Assembly (NCBI GenBank): GCA_026419775.2 | Contig: JAOPGA020000946.1 | Coordinates: 62,001-126,000 of the forward strand | Length of the DNA: 64,000 nt | Origin: Acrasis kona | Taxonomy: Eukaryota > Heterolobosea > Eutetramitea > Acrasida > Acrasidae | Reading direction: 5' to 3' | Position numbers and translations under genes: made by a program | Part shown: positions 1-12,950 of the stretch, piece by piece | How positions within the stretch are numbered: the first letter of the stretch is position 1 | Layout of the letters: each line of letters begins with the position of its first letter | Notes under the pieces: generated by a model | The model's input: the letters and a program-made list of their open reading frames with translations, nothing else | Database searches by the model: none | What the model was told of the DNA's origin: nothing

Positions 1-3000
1 TGGGGTGGAAAAAGTTATTAGTTCTTTGCTATTACAAACACCCTTGGATGTGGTCAACAATCTATGATTAGATTTGTAATAAAATGCAACAGTGACGTCT
101 TTGTTTACAATAAAGTTGTTTCCAAGTATACTAATACTTGTTGATTGATAAGGAGTTAACTCACCATTATATTTGATTGATTGAATTACCATTTTATCAA
201 TGTTTGATAAAGTAACATTGATGGTTGACTGTGGTATTACAATGGATTCAATTACAAGTGTAGCTTGTATGTAATTACAACTTAAATCATTATAAAAAGG
301 TGTTTTGCATTTCAATTGTCTATTGGAAAGCACACAACTGGTTGATTGTAAATTATCACCACAAGACCAGTTGACTGACACAGGTGCAAAACGAGGTATG
401 TCATTATCGAGATCCATTACAACATCAGGTTGATTGTTGTTTTGGACAAGAACATAGTTTGGTCGAATATTATAAATTGCAGGTGGATTATAAAATCTTA
501 CAGAAGGATAAAATGACATCATGAACACATTTTGAATATACAAGTTGACTTGGTAAGAAGAAGGTGATTTGAACGAAGGGCATTTGCATTTCAGTATTCT
601 ACTTTCATCAATTACACAAGGTAGATTGTCGCTAGAGAACATCCTCTCCGTGAATGATACGGTGTAGTTGTAGTTGTTGTAATAAGGAGTGGGTGGTGGT
701 GGTAGTTGGTTCAATGTAGAAATGTAGAAATTAGAGTTGGACATGATTGGTAAGTTAGATACACTCAAATACATCGGTTTTATAAAGTAAACCGTTGATT
801 GTGAATATGTTAACTGAATGACACTACCACTGTAGTTGTTGTAAAAGCCCTTGGGGGAGTTTAACAACATTGATACTGAGTAACTACTAGTTGATTCGCC
901 CTTGACCAAGCATTGTAACCGAGATGAAATACTATTGTTTACAATAGCATTCGATAAGATTTGTTGGCCATTCAGTGTATTAGTTGAGTTACATTGATAG
1001 GTGTAATTTTGATTGAGTAGCTTATCAAGTACAAAATTCACCACTTGTGTTTTTGTAATGGCATAAGGATATGTCATATGGATGGTCGGGTTGGATCTAA
1101 TAGCCAACATACTAACCATAGGCCATTTTATCTTTTCACTAGAATTGGAGTGAGATAACTCTAGCGTCAAATCAACATTCGCCGGAATACTTCTCCAGGG
1201 CTTTATGTTGTTAGATGATAAAATGATGGATCGAACAAATGAACCCATCGTATTGGTCGTATTTAAATACATTGGACTATCGTAATCAAATGAACCAATT
1301 ACATCATAGGTAATTCCAGTGTATACATTGGGAAGTAGTATATTCGTTACTAAACTAACATCTCGATCAAATTGATTATTCAACAGACCAGTAGGGTGCT
1401 TTATAAACAACAAAGGTGAATGGTATACTAATAACGATGGTTGATTAGTTAAATTAAATGAATACAAACCAACATCAACAAAGAGATGAATAGGTATCAC
1501 GTTAGTCACGACATTATCATTTTGAGTGATATCTAGTGTACATAAAGTAGTGGTATTAGACAACACACTAGCTCTCGTCTTTTTATTCAAATAAACACAA
1601 TAAAGATTATCAAATGGAAGTACCAAATCACTAGTACTTTGTTTTACATCAAGCGTTACATTTGCAGTTTGAAACGCAAATGGAGATATGTATTGAACAT
1701 CTAGTTTTTTCATAGCATACAGAGGTAGGCTATTATGTGATACTTTTACAAAAGATTTTGAACTTTTAACAAAAACAGAGATTTGGTTGACTTTTAGTTG
1801 ATTGAGTTGAACATTACAAACCAGTGTATTGTAATCAATAGATATGACTGGTACATTTGACGAACTACATGTGATAACCAAGTCAGGAACGTTATTTATA
1901 GGTATTGAGGTGGTCATGCTAACATTAAGATCGACGCTTAAGGAAGCATTGGGTGTTAGGCTGGAGATATAGAATTGATTCACAAAATAATAAGGTACAG
2001 TGTTTGTTAATAATAGTAGGCCATTATCGACAACTAAATATAGACCTAGTTGAGTAGCCGAACTATTGCTGTTAATAGTCACATTATTACAGTAACCAGA
2101 TGAGCTGCTTGTAAATAACATGTCAAATGTTATGATTTGACCGTTTAGACCAAATCCACAAACAACCTTGTCACCAGTTGTATTGTATTTGTAATAACTA
2201 AATCTCACATCAATATCACTAGGTGTCATAGTGTAACTAATATCATTTGAAACAAGAAGCGTAATCAAATTACGTATTTGTAACGTTACATTGTTAGAAA
2301 TCGAAACTGCGTTTTCATTTACAATCAACAAGTCATCACTATAATACACGACACCAACTGACATGTCATCTGATATCAATGCAGATGCAGATATGTTGAG
2401 CACTTGTGTGTTATTGACTGGACCTATATAAATCCTTTTATCTTCATGATACGGATTTGTTATATAAACATACAAAGATCCTTTAATGGTTGTAATATTC
2501 TTATTCATAGTAATGTATACTGTAGTGTTACTACCAGTTGTGATCACGGTTGGGTATATATTGATCGTGACGCGATCTAAAAGTACATAAGGCACACTCA
2601 CAATAGCAGATATCTGATTGGCACCATTAGCGTTCAGATTATAAGAGTCAAAAGGTCTTATTGATTTGTAATTGAATGGAATGAGTGGGGCCATATAAGT
2701 GTTATTAACAGATGCCCTAAAACTACCCAACTCTGGAAATGATTGAAAAGTAATGTTATAAGGAGGCGTAATGGAGCTTGTGAACCCTGATACTACATTT
2801 AACAAAGTGTCGTTGATGCCACCATAACTCGGATCCAGATAAACACCATCAAGGAAAGTCAATTGAATATCTTCTAGAAAGAGTGGTGTCACTCCATTAC
2901 TTAATTTTATTAGTAATTGAGTATAATACACAATCATTCTTGAGGTGTATACACTAAAACTAAAAGTGGAACCGCTCAAAACACACGGTAGCAATACAAC

Positions 3001-6000
3001 ATTGGATGCATTGCCCTTTTCGGTCAACTGTATGATGAATGTAGGTACTTCGCTCCCATAGTTGATCTTATCATCGTAAAAAGTCGAGAAGGTAATATTC
3101 AGAGTTGTATTCACTGGGAGAATACCAGATGGCCTGATTGTGTGTGCATACACATTAGCCACATACCATAGTTCATTTTGAGTATAAGTCATATTGTAGC
3201 TCAAATAGAACACCCAACTGTTAGCTTGGGCAAAATTATTAAAATCATTGTAAACAGGTAACATGGTCCTATAACCAGGTTTGTTATATAATGCATATTG
3301 ATCAAACAAACCACAATTAAATTTAAGAGCATTACTACCATTCACAACTGTCGAAGATACAAAAGTGGCAGTAATATTGACACTTTGAATGCCTGGGTAC
3401 GTTGTTCTGAATTGACAATACAAATTTTTATAAAGTTCAGGTGCTATTTGAGCATTGTATAGAGTAAAAGAGTGTACATAATTTCTATTTACAAAATAAA
3501 AGTTCCCGGTGGGAGTGGACGAATAAGAGACATTTCCATAGTGAATGGGATAAATTCTCAAGTTGAGATCATCATCGTCATTAGAATAAATGGGTACTGG
3601 TGGTCCATTAGGAGATGCCAAGTTCAATTTGGTCTGAATGTATTGATTATTGTACAATGTGGCATCGCTCACATCAAATTGAGCACTTAATGTCGAGCAA
3701 GCGGCAAATCTTGTTTTGTTTGAAAACGTGCTGTTACCAATCAACAACCGCATCCCATAAGAGGAATTGTATCCCGAGAACATTTGGATCTGCGATTGGA
3801 AAGTCAATTGGACTAATTGGTGGTCCTTTACGCCATAGTTATCACCCTTGATGTAGGCCATCCAGTATTTTTGTTCGATTTTACTACGCATATACCATAT
3901 ACTATATGTGCTTGTGCTTGTCACTGGTGCTAATTGATCCATATACAACATTGCACTATCAAACGAACCAATATATCTTGTAATTGGATTTCCAAACAAT
4001 ATGTTTGGTAATGTTCCAGAGAAGGATAAATAACCATTCGATTGATCTACAACACATGAACAATTGACGTTAATGCCAGAGGTGGACATTACGTAAGTAA
4101 AGGAATTACCGCGGAATTGAGGTGGTATTACAACATTAGATGTGTACAAGTCACTTTGTATCTTTGATGATAACATTAGTGATTTTGTAAAATTCCTTTC
4201 AAAATAAACATTTGGAGAATAAGAAAAGAAGGAAATGGTGACAATATTATTGATCATGTCGTTAATGGATGCTTGTAATCCATTGAATAGTTTCTCATTA
4301 CCAAATGCCGATAATATTGCATTGGCACTTGGTTGAGTTGCATTGTAAACGATACTAAAAGATGCTTTATTGTCGTCACCCGAGGGTAACTGATAATCGA
4401 ATAATAATACAGAAGAGTCAACTTTTGAGATGATTGCTTGACATGTTGTGAGTGTTCTCCCATAACTAGCAATTATATTAAAGGAAAACAAAGGGTTCAA
4501 ATTAAAATCAGATTTGATGCTAAATGTCCTCAATCTTGATTGAGCATAAACTGGTTCCATTATGAATGGAAACACAGATATCTGCTTCAATAACGGTACG
4601 TAGAAAGAACTAAACCCTTGTTTATACAGGAGTTTATTTGCAAATAAATTGGTGTAAATAGATAGTTCAAATTGGATTTGAATTGGAATATAGGCTGGAT
4701 TGATGATAGTGATATTACATGTTGGATACTTACTACCAACTTTCGTCACACAAGGAGCTTTTACGCTGGTGTGATACAACACTTCGTACGTTATACCAGT
4801 GTACGATGGTGGTGGTTGAAAGTTTAATTGATAACTTTGAATAGAACCATTAAACATTTGTCCCATGTCAACAAGAGCAAAATTCACATCTTGTACAAAT
4901 GTCAAATAAGCACTAGATGTGGTAACAAGTAGAGACCTTCTAGTTAACTCATCATAAAAATACAAATCAACAGCGATCACATTAGTGGTGTTATTTACAT
5001 CAAATTGACCTGCGTTGATTGTGATATTACCCTTTACGTTTTGGCAAACGAATGAACCACAATTTGCTATTGTATACACAACGCTATTGTTATACACATA
5101 TCCCCAATACAAATCACCAAACACTTGGTCTTTTAAAGTTACTTCCACATCAACAGCAAGTGTATTCTCGAAAGGAACATATCTAGTTAGAGCAGGATTA
5201 GATGATGTTATGCTAGTTGTAGTTGCTAAAAAAACAGGAATATCATTAGTAGACCACTGAGCACTCATCCCAGTGGAACTAAAAACAACAAAAAGACTCA
5301 ACTGTGCCACCGTTTTAGACGCACTAGTTGTTATAGAACACGACACTGTTCTTCCATTAAGAGTAGCAATGGTCTTTACATTATCCAACGAGCAATAAAC
5401 TTGATATCCAGTTTTAAAGTTCACGATGTCCGATAAAGAAACAACAACATTAGAAGGTGATGTGGAAGGAGAGAAATTCGGAGAAACGCTATCAATTCTT
5501 GTTGCCCTCAAAGCAACAACCGTCAATGTATTTACTGATAATACAAAATCAGTTCCGTTCACTAATCTCAGTACAAATGATAAATCATACAAACCACTTT
5601 CAGTTCCAGATGGTGCAGAACCATTACATTTATACAAGTTTGAATCAATAGCATAAATTGGGTAAAAATTATTCGAAACATAACTTAGAGCTAATTTAGA
5701 CGTCAAGTAATTAGGAAGGCTGTAGTTGAACGTGAAATCACCTATGAATGGGACATCAAATGATTGTGAAATGACACCTCCTGAATTGGGCGCGAAGATT
5801 ACTACTCCTCTTGAAATTACATCTAATGGTGCTTGTGAAGTTGCAAGAGAGATATCTCTATTATTTGTTGAATAGATTAATTCGTAAGGAATGGCGTTCA
5901 AAGCAGTCGCAACTGGTGACATGACTTGGAACGAACCATCGGTTGTCAAATTCGAAATGGGCATTTTCGAATTTTGAAAATTAATTTTACAATTACCAAT

Positions 6001-7427
6001 CAATGACGCATCCATTATAAGAGATGTTGACAATTTCAAATTCAACAATCTCGATGGTTGATTGAGAATGACGAATTCTGAATCAGTATTGGGAACGGCA
6101 CCTAATGAGAGCATTTCATATTGAAGAACATAAATCGAAATCGGATTGGCAGTAATGTTGGATCCATACAATGTAATGGATATTTGAAATTTCTTGATCA
6201 CATTCAGAGGTACCGGATTATCGAATCGAATTTGCATTACGTTCGGAACTTGTTGAATTTGAAATGTTGCTGGGTAATCGAATGTCGCGCCAAAAGCCGA
6301 ATCTGGAATGCCGGTGTGATTCCATTTCAAATCAATTGCAATGTTTTCGTTGACGAAATAAATTTTGTTTGGGTCAACCAGATCGAAATTGTATTTACCA
6401 AATTGATTAATCTCGCAATTGGATCCATAAAAGCCGGAATTGCATTTGCAACTGTTGTAGTCTCCACACTTCCCAGAACCCGAACAAACCGATTTTGAAT
6501 TTGAAATGATGCCGTTGCATGTGGTCAACTCGCACTTGTCTCCATAATAATTTACGTTACAGCTGCAATAGTCGATACCGGTACAAGCTCCATTCCTGCC
6601 ACAGTTTTGCGAATTTACTTCATCAGCGAAGCAAATGAGATAAAGTTGAGACTCCGATTCCTTTGATCGTAACTGATCAAATTCATAATTTTTCAAACTT
6701 CTCGTGCCGATGATCAATTCTTTAACGTGGTGTGAATCCACTTTGGCCGTACCTGATGTGTATAATGTGATTTTTCCAGATTGTAGTGAAACATCTTTGA
6801 CTGTATCGGATGATGTTTGAGTTGATTTCTTGGAATCAAGATCGTACGAAAAATATGTCAACGTGGAAGTTGCGGAAACAAAACTCAACCCTATTTGATA
6901 TCTATAATGATGTTGAGATTAGAGCTGAAAGAGCCTTACCTCTTATTACTTGCAATGTTGAACGCAAAGGTGTTATTGGTGACTTGAAGAGCGCGATTAC
7001 TACCATTCTTATAGTAACGAAAAGAAAACGCTGAAGCACCATCACCGATAGTGATCATAGGTAAATTTTCGGCGTTGTTGTAAATGTAGGTAACAAAATG
7101 AAAAAAAAAGTCTGTCCCTGTGGCGATACTGATTGTTTTGGAAGTACTTATTGTCGGTAGACCTTGAGTAATTTTGAGTCCGTTATCATCAACTTTTACA
7201 TTTTCGCCAACAAAATGATTAGCATATGGATTGCTGTCTTTAAGATCTTTTGATAATTTCCAATATCCAACAATATTGTTGTCGTTCTTATAAACGTCTC
7301 CCAGTAAGGCACATTCTACATTATAGTTATCGCAGTCAACCAAATTGTTATTACCTGTACGCAACAATGTGAGAATCCCCACGTATATGAGAATATTCAT
7401 ATGCGACAAACGAAAAGATGTTTTCAT
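1..7427 (-). CDS. Giant secreted/surface LamG-EGF protein, 3' end outside window
   Basis: Exons 7427-6940 and 6901-1, split by a 38-nt GT-AG intron; the second exon stays open to base 1, giving at least 2,463 residues. The ATG at 7427 starts a signal peptide with hydrophobic core ILIYVGILTLL; an in-frame ATG nine codons later would keep it. Residues about 30-240 look like a concanavalin/LamG-type fold (VGYWKLS near the start, VKELIIGTRSL near the end). Two Cys-rich EGF-like modules follow near residues 263-325 (CGRNGAC, CSCNVNYYGDKC, CKCNSGFYG). The remaining 2,100 residues are a beta-rich, Cys-poor array with very many N-glycosylation sequons, resembling Ig/IPT-like repeats of protist adhesion proteins. 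I infer a cell-surface or secreted adhesion role. No membrane anchor is visible; it would lie beyond the left edge. Family placement below domain level is uncertain. Confidence 0.85.
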
Positions 7428-7573
7428 CTTCTTTTCTAATAAATGACATTGACATGAAGTGGTTGTAAAGAAGTCTTTTCACATGAACGCTGACCCGAAG
7501 AGATATTTCAAAAATCCAAGACCAACAGTTAAAAACACAACACAAGCAACTACAAACAACAGTATAAAATTTA

Positions 7574-9230
7574 TTACAATTTAGAATGGATGGGGAACAC
7601 ACGCATTGCTTGACGAACACCCAAATCAGCCATAATCTCTTCGCTACCACCCAAAATGGCGGCAAACTTATAAGTCCTTTGGAATCCCTCGATCACTCTT
7701 CCCATACCAGTCCTAGTGATGGCTCTACCACCAAAGATTTGACAACTATCATCGCTCACATCATGTGCAACTCTAGTACATCTCAACTTTAACAATGCAA
7801 TAGGACCCGCCAATTTAAGAGCAGCTTCCTTATAGTCCATGTTATTCATTTGATGTGTGATCAGTTCCAACCACGCATGGACCGCTTCGACCTCGCTAAT
7901 CATCTTTGCAAGTTTCTGCCTAATGACCGGTTGCTCGATCAACATTTTACCAAAAACTTTTCTTTGATGTGCCCACTTGAAGCATTCCTCATTAACCAAT
8001 CTCATGGCCCTCGTGATTCCCGCAACAATGAACCATCTCTCATGATTGAAATTAAACATGATGACTTGGAATCCTTGACCTTCCTTTCCGAGTAGATTCT
8101 CCACTGGAACTTTGACGTTTTCGTATGTAATGTAAGCTGTTCCTGCGCTTGGTGAATAACTGGTCTTGATGCCCTCTGTTTCCAATCCATCTCCTCTCTC
8201 GATTAACAACATGCTGATTCCCGCGTGACCCTTTCCTGTTCTGACTGCAGTTGAGAAGTAATCGCAGAATGCACCGTTGGTGATCCATTTCTTTGTTCCG
8301 TTCACAATGTAGTGTTTTCCATCTTCGGAGAGCTTAGCGGTGGTCGTGATTGCTGCGACGTCGCTTCCTGCACCTGCTTCGGTGATGGCCAAACAAATTC
8401 TTTTCTTTCCTGAAAGTACTTCTGCGACCACGCGATCTCTGATTGCTGGTTTTCCAAAGTACAAGACTGGTGGGAGACCGATGACCATTCCTGAACCTAA
8501 TGAATCGACGTATCCTGGAGTGGCGATTTTGCTGACTTCTTCGTGTGCAATCATTTCATGGAAATAATCAAATTCTTCTGGTTTGATGCCTCCTGGTAAT
8601 TTTCCGCCCATCTTGCAGAATGCATGTAGATGGGGTCCTGGTCCGATTCTTGATGCCAATAGACCGAATTGACCCATCTTTTCCCAAGTCTCTGTCGATG
8701 CATATTCGCCTGCTTCATCAAGTGTCCATGCATCCTTTTCCAATTGAGTTTCGCAGAATGTTCTTACTGCTTCGCGGAACTTTAAGTGAGATTCTCTGTA
8801 AATGTTGTTAATGGAATTATGTAAAATGCAACAAACTTGTAATATGGAGTTGGGAGGCCTTGGAAACCACTTGCTTCAGCATAGGGCACTTTACTAATGG
8901 TTCCTGGAGAGGGGAACTCAACTTTTGGTGTTTGACCCTTGACGGTTCCAATCTCATACTTGGGTCCGTACTTTACTAAAACGCTTTGTCTATGTAGGCC
9001 ATAGAACTGTTCTATTTGGGTCATTTTGTGTTACTTGTATTGATGTTATTACCTGTTGCATCCTTTCCAGCAACATCGTATAGTACGGTTGCTCCTCCTG
9101 GATGGAACTGTGCGAACTTGGTCATATCGTAAACACGTCCATCAATAATAATCCACAAGTCTTCCTCGGAGTTGTGGGATTGAACTTGTTCAAGTGTATA
9201 TTCCTGCTTCTGCTTTGGTGCTGGTGGCAT
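7574..9230 (-). CDS. Cytochrome b5-acyl-CoA dehydrogenase fusion
   Basis: Three exons, 9230-9053, 9011-8837 and 8795-7574, with two 41-nt GT-AG introns; 524 residues. I chose the ATG at 9230 (MPPAPKQ) because the b5 domain starts right after it; an upstream in-frame ATG at 9314 is possible. Residues 10-85 are a cytochrome b5 heme domain: HPGG with His43, and second ligand His66 in GLHRQ, at the usual spacing. The rest is a complete acyl-CoA dehydrogenase with FAD/substrate motifs ([26 protein letters not shown]). The C-terminal loop reads GGSEEI, so the glutamate found there in medium-chain enzymes is Gly. The alternative catalytic Glu of the long-chain/isovaleryl type is present in NEECFKWA. 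It should dehydrogenate acyl-CoA, with the b5 domain as a built-in electron carrier. Such fusions are known in fungi and protists. Confidence 0.93.
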
Positions 9231-9365
9231 TATGATGTTTTGATTATTTTGATCTGATGGATGTAAGTGATTTAGTTGAGTTTTTAAATGTCCTATCATC
9301 CAATAAGCGGACATAGGAGAATAATCGGACAGTTTTTTTGTTTTTTCTCCTGCGCAAATGAGGAT

Positions 9366-9675
9366 ATGACCATGGAGGTTTATGCTGTGGATACACCTGA
9401 GATGCTACTCTCGTCGACTCGGAACAAAAGATCTAATGTTAGTCAGCTGTAGATCTTAGTTGTTATTGAAGAAAAGTAGACTTGATTATATTACTTTTAT
9501 AACTTTTATCAAGTGCATTTTCAAGAAATTTGAGATGAATATAAAAGATTTGCTCCAAGAAAACGACAATATTAAAAGCAAGAGAATTTCTGCACTTCCA
9601 GTTTATTACCCAAAATGTGAAGAGATCAAAGATTTCTACAAGAGCATACTACCACCAGACGTATTGTGGAAGTAA
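9366..9675 (+). CDS. Small spliced hypothetical protein, 73 aa
   Basis: Proposed exons 9366-9437 and 9526-9675 joined by an 88-nt intron (GTTAGT donor, TTTTCAAG acceptor). The first exon encodes [14 protein letters not shown] and the second [20 protein letters not shown], ending with TAA. If the intron is wrong, a 46-residue protein starting at the ATG at 9535 remains. It is divergent from the b5-dehydrogenase gene, with 135 bp between the two starts, a typical shared promoter spacing here. I recognise no domain. It is soluble, weakly basic, and has no signal peptide or membrane segment. Confidence 0.45.
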
Positions 9676-9718
9676 CAAAAATACATGTATCAAATAAAAA
9701 AAACATTTTTCATGAAAA

Positions 9719-10635
9719 TCATTTTAAATTAATATTCAAAAAGTCTACAAATGATTTCGCAATTTCCTCCTTGTTATTTGGTGGTCTCATTTGTGATATC
9801 TTGATGAACTTTGTTCTTAATTTTCTTAATTCTGGCAGTGTAGCAAATTGTGGAACTCTCAACTTTGAAGTTGTGTGTTGAACGGCTATGAAATCTCCTG
9901 GGAAGGAAGTAGCCTTGGATCCCATCAGTGTCGTCACGACTTCACCTGTTATCTTATCAAGTTCATACATTAGCGTGTTATCGCTTAGTTGTAGCTGATG
10001 ACTGTTAAATGTTAACTCTTAAGATTTGTAACTTACTGGTAGAGTGGATACATTTGGTTTTAGAGTTTTTGTTGGATGAAGCATTGCATTAAGAATGTCC
10101 TCACCTGGCAGGTCATCTTGAGGCTTTAATGTAAAAAGTGGATTATCCCACCGATTTGTTCCGATGGGAACTTCTATACGTGAGAATAGTTCTTGGAGAA
10201 GGTTCTCCTCGTATTGCTGCTCTGATGGCCTTGTGGAATTCCATTCTTTGATTTGGTCTAGTGGTGTTTCACAATAAACCACACAATGTGGTGTACGTGT
10301 GGCTCTTGCAACACAATATAATTCATAGCGGTAACCCTTGATGTAATTCATGGAGTCTACAATCACTATGGTCTCCTTTGTAACAAGACGCTCTGTTGCG
10401 GCTTTAATTTTACCTCTAGTTTGTTTTTCATTAAAAGAATCTTTAATGCTTTAGTTAAATGTTGATTAAAATTCGTACCCTTATATCCCTGGTTCTTATC
10501 TACTAGAAGAACATCCTGGTCAGATACTACGCTCACTCTTTGATCGGGTGCTTTAGATTTGAAGTGTTCCAAAAGTTGGTTTGTGCGTGTAGTTTTACCA
10601 CTGGACGGTGCACCACACAACATGATAAGTGGCAT
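9719..10635 (-). CDS. KTI12: KTI12-like Elongator regulator P-loop protein
   Basis: Exons 10635-10479, 10440-10037 and 9994-9719 with introns of 38 and 42 nt; 278 residues, the usual size for KTI12. The ATG at 10635 gives MPLIMLCGAPSSGKTT, placing the Walker A loop at residues 7-15 as in the family; the upstream open frame is not needed. Other family signatures are NEKQTRGKIKAATER and IVIVDSMNYIKGYRYELYC. KTI12 binds tRNA and the Elongator complex and is needed for wobble-uridine modification of tRNA; it is related to the tRNA kinase PSTK. The first intron carries a TTTAACTAA-like branch point. The neighbour upstream is an unrelated gene on the opposite strand. Confidence 0.92.
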
Positions 10636-11243
10636 GGTTGTTTTATGTAGTTTACCATTCTTACAATTTATTGACAAGAAGCAGAATTTGAAGAACAGGT
10701 AACAGGTCATGTGTTTCATCTAATGATGAGTATATATTGGGACAATTTAGCATAATCATTCAATATATAAACTGTTTAATAATGAGAAAACGTTTTTAGC
10801 ATTTTGCGGTTTGAGGGAGTCTCGGCTTCGGACCCAAAACACTTTTTAACATATCAGATCACAAAGTGGTACTTGGGGAAGTAACTTGTGGTGAGGTTCG
10901 TGCATGTTGTTGTGTCCGATGGCAGGACATGATGTTGAATGCGCGACCATTTTTTGGACACCTTATAAAATATAAAGGGTTGAGGTGTACAAAAATCTTC
11001 AACTTTGATTCCAGATTTTGATGTTATATAAGCAGGCCATCGCAGAAAACTACTTCTTAATCTCGGAGTTTTACACCCTACGTAGAGGCTCGAACTTGAC
11101 CTTGTGTCTACTCAAGGCGTTGGTACTAGTAAATAAAGTGACTGTTGTTGGGCTAAAATAGTAATAAATTGTCCTTATTTGTTAAATGACGTAGTTACTG
11201 ATTGACCTCCATTCAATAATTGTAGATTTTGAGAAAACGTAAA
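10636..11243. other. Intergenic region between divergent genes
   Basis: These 608 bp separate the start of KTI12 from the RRLS-repeat gene. There is a TATA-like stretch (TTATAAAATATAAAG, near 10965) and a TATATAAG near 11024, either of which could drive the rightward gene. No open frame, tRNA or repeat is convincing. A 5' untranslated exon of the rightward gene may lie here, because TTGTAG just before its coding start would make an acceptor. Confidence 0.4.
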
Positions 11244-12911
11244 ATGTTGTTTGGTAGCAACAAGAGGGGTAGTCCAGCGAAAAGAAAAAGACAATCAAAA
11301 AAGTTTGGATTCTCACAGCTGTTCGCATGGTTTTCAAAGCAAAAAAAAATCACACCAAACAAACATCATGAAAACCAACTTATGAACTACAGTCCGTCAA
11401 GTCGTAAAGAAAAGAAGGATGAAAATAATAGAACAAGTTTTATATTTCGTAAGATGAGCTCTCCACAGGTGTTGGCCCCTGTATCACTTCGTAAGCTTTC
11501 TGGTGTAATACTGGGAATGCATGATAGTGTAGACGAGTTGGGTGCTACGCCAAATAGCAACACACCAAATGGAGATAAGCTTGAGGAGGCTAGAAGAACA
11601 TCAATCATTCAACGTGTCGTAAAGCCAAATACAATCAAAAGAGCGTCAACTGCTGCACTTGGATTATCCCAACAAGAGGATGAGGTATTGTCTAGACATT
11701 AAAATGATGTTACGAAAGAAATGGAACAAAAAGGTTATCAACACACAGATGTATCATCAGAGTCAGTGTCCAACTTGATGTCACCTACTTCTGAGTATTT
11801 GGCAAACCCTTCTAAACATTTGTCAAGATTTTCTTTTGGTAGTGGCGGTGATGAAGAGGCACAACCTGAAAAAAGAAAAAGAAGAAGTTCTAAAAAGAAT
11901 GTTGAACTTTCACAGTTAGAACTACCAGACAGGGGTGGTTCTGAGGATACCGTTACCGTGAATAAACCTCATAGGGAGTCAACCCAACCTACTTCTACAA
12001 ACAAGTCAATCAGCGAGGATGAAGATTCCAACAATACTAAATCAATCAACTTGTATCAAAGAAGAAGTGGCTCGACCGATAGCCTCTCCTTGCACAATGA
12101 GATTCTCTCGGAACACAAATCTTCTCCAAGGCATTCACCCATGTCTAAAAGTCCAGCCTTTCGTCGATTGTCCTCTGCACTTATGATGGAGCAACCCGAT
12201 CCTAAACCACAAACTCCAAGCCCAAATAAAAACTGGGCAGGAAATGGATCGCCACTAGTCCGTCGTCTCTCAATAGCTTTAGGTGTAGAGCAGGCTATTC
12301 CGATTGAACCGACCGCAAATTCCATTGATAACGATGCCTCCCTCCAACCTGAAGCTGGTCAACACACACAGAAAGCTCTGGAAGTACAAGACATTCTTAC
12401 TTCCAACGAAAAACGAAATAGTAAAGTATTCGAACAATTGTCAGAAGCATTGACAACAATTCAATCAATAATGGAGGAAAAGGAGGAGCTAGTTGAGGAG
12501 GAAAAGGAGGAGAAAATTGTAAATGCTCCCACCATTTCTACAAAAAGTGATGTAATATCGGAGGTTGTCAAACCGACTTTTAAACCACAATCAAAGCGTC
12601 CCGCTACAGCAGTTTCAAGTAAATCACCGAAAAACACAATACAAAGTCCATCACGTACAGTTAAGAGTGCTGGAAGTACTTCCAAGATAAAAACAAACAA
12701 CACCGTAAAGCAAACTCTCTCTCCTAAATCCGGTAAAGAATGCACTACACCGAAGAAAGAAAGTTCTACTCCAAAATCTTCTCCAGCCAGCAAAAACAAC
12801 ATAAAATCTGTTAATAAAGTTGGGATGACCAGCACAGAAAGAAGGAACGAAATAGCTAGATTAACGCACGAGAGAATTATTAAAATGAAAGCAGAAAGCT
12901 CAAGAAAGTAA
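11244..12911 (+). CDS. Basic disordered protein with repeated R-R-L-S motifs
   Basis: Two open stretches lie in one frame, broken by a single TAA at 11700-11702. The simplest model removes a 78-nt phase-0 intron (11685-11762, donor GAG/GTATTG), giving 529 residues from the ATG at 11244. Both halves share a short repeat, which argues for one gene: LRKLSGVILGM, IKRASTAALGL, FRRLSSALMMEQ, VRRLSIALGVEQ and FEQLSEALTTIQ. R-R-x-S is the consensus for cAMP-dependent kinase. The protein is Ser/Lys/Pro rich and mostly disordered, with a nuclear-localisation-like start (PAKRKRQSKK) and a Lys-rich tail. No known domain is seen; a phosphorylation-controlled scaffold is inference. The 3' end is 39 bp from the convergent E2-LRR-RRM gene. 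Confidence 0.65.
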
Positions 12912-12950
12912 ATGTATTTTATTTGAAATTACATGTTGTAATGTCAAAGA

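Noticed and set aside
4254-4472. Minus-strand frame of 72 codons inside the giant LamG-EGF gene
   Set aside because: It lies in another frame of the same strand as a 6.9-kb continuous coding exon.
7351-7665. Minus-strand frame of 104 codons across the gap between the first two genes
   Set aside because: It overlaps both neighbouring genes in another frame and has no coherent composition.
11060-11140. A possible tRNA (GTTCGAGCC box on the minus strand)
   Set aside because: The five bases on either side of the loop do not pair and no acceptor stem or A box fits.
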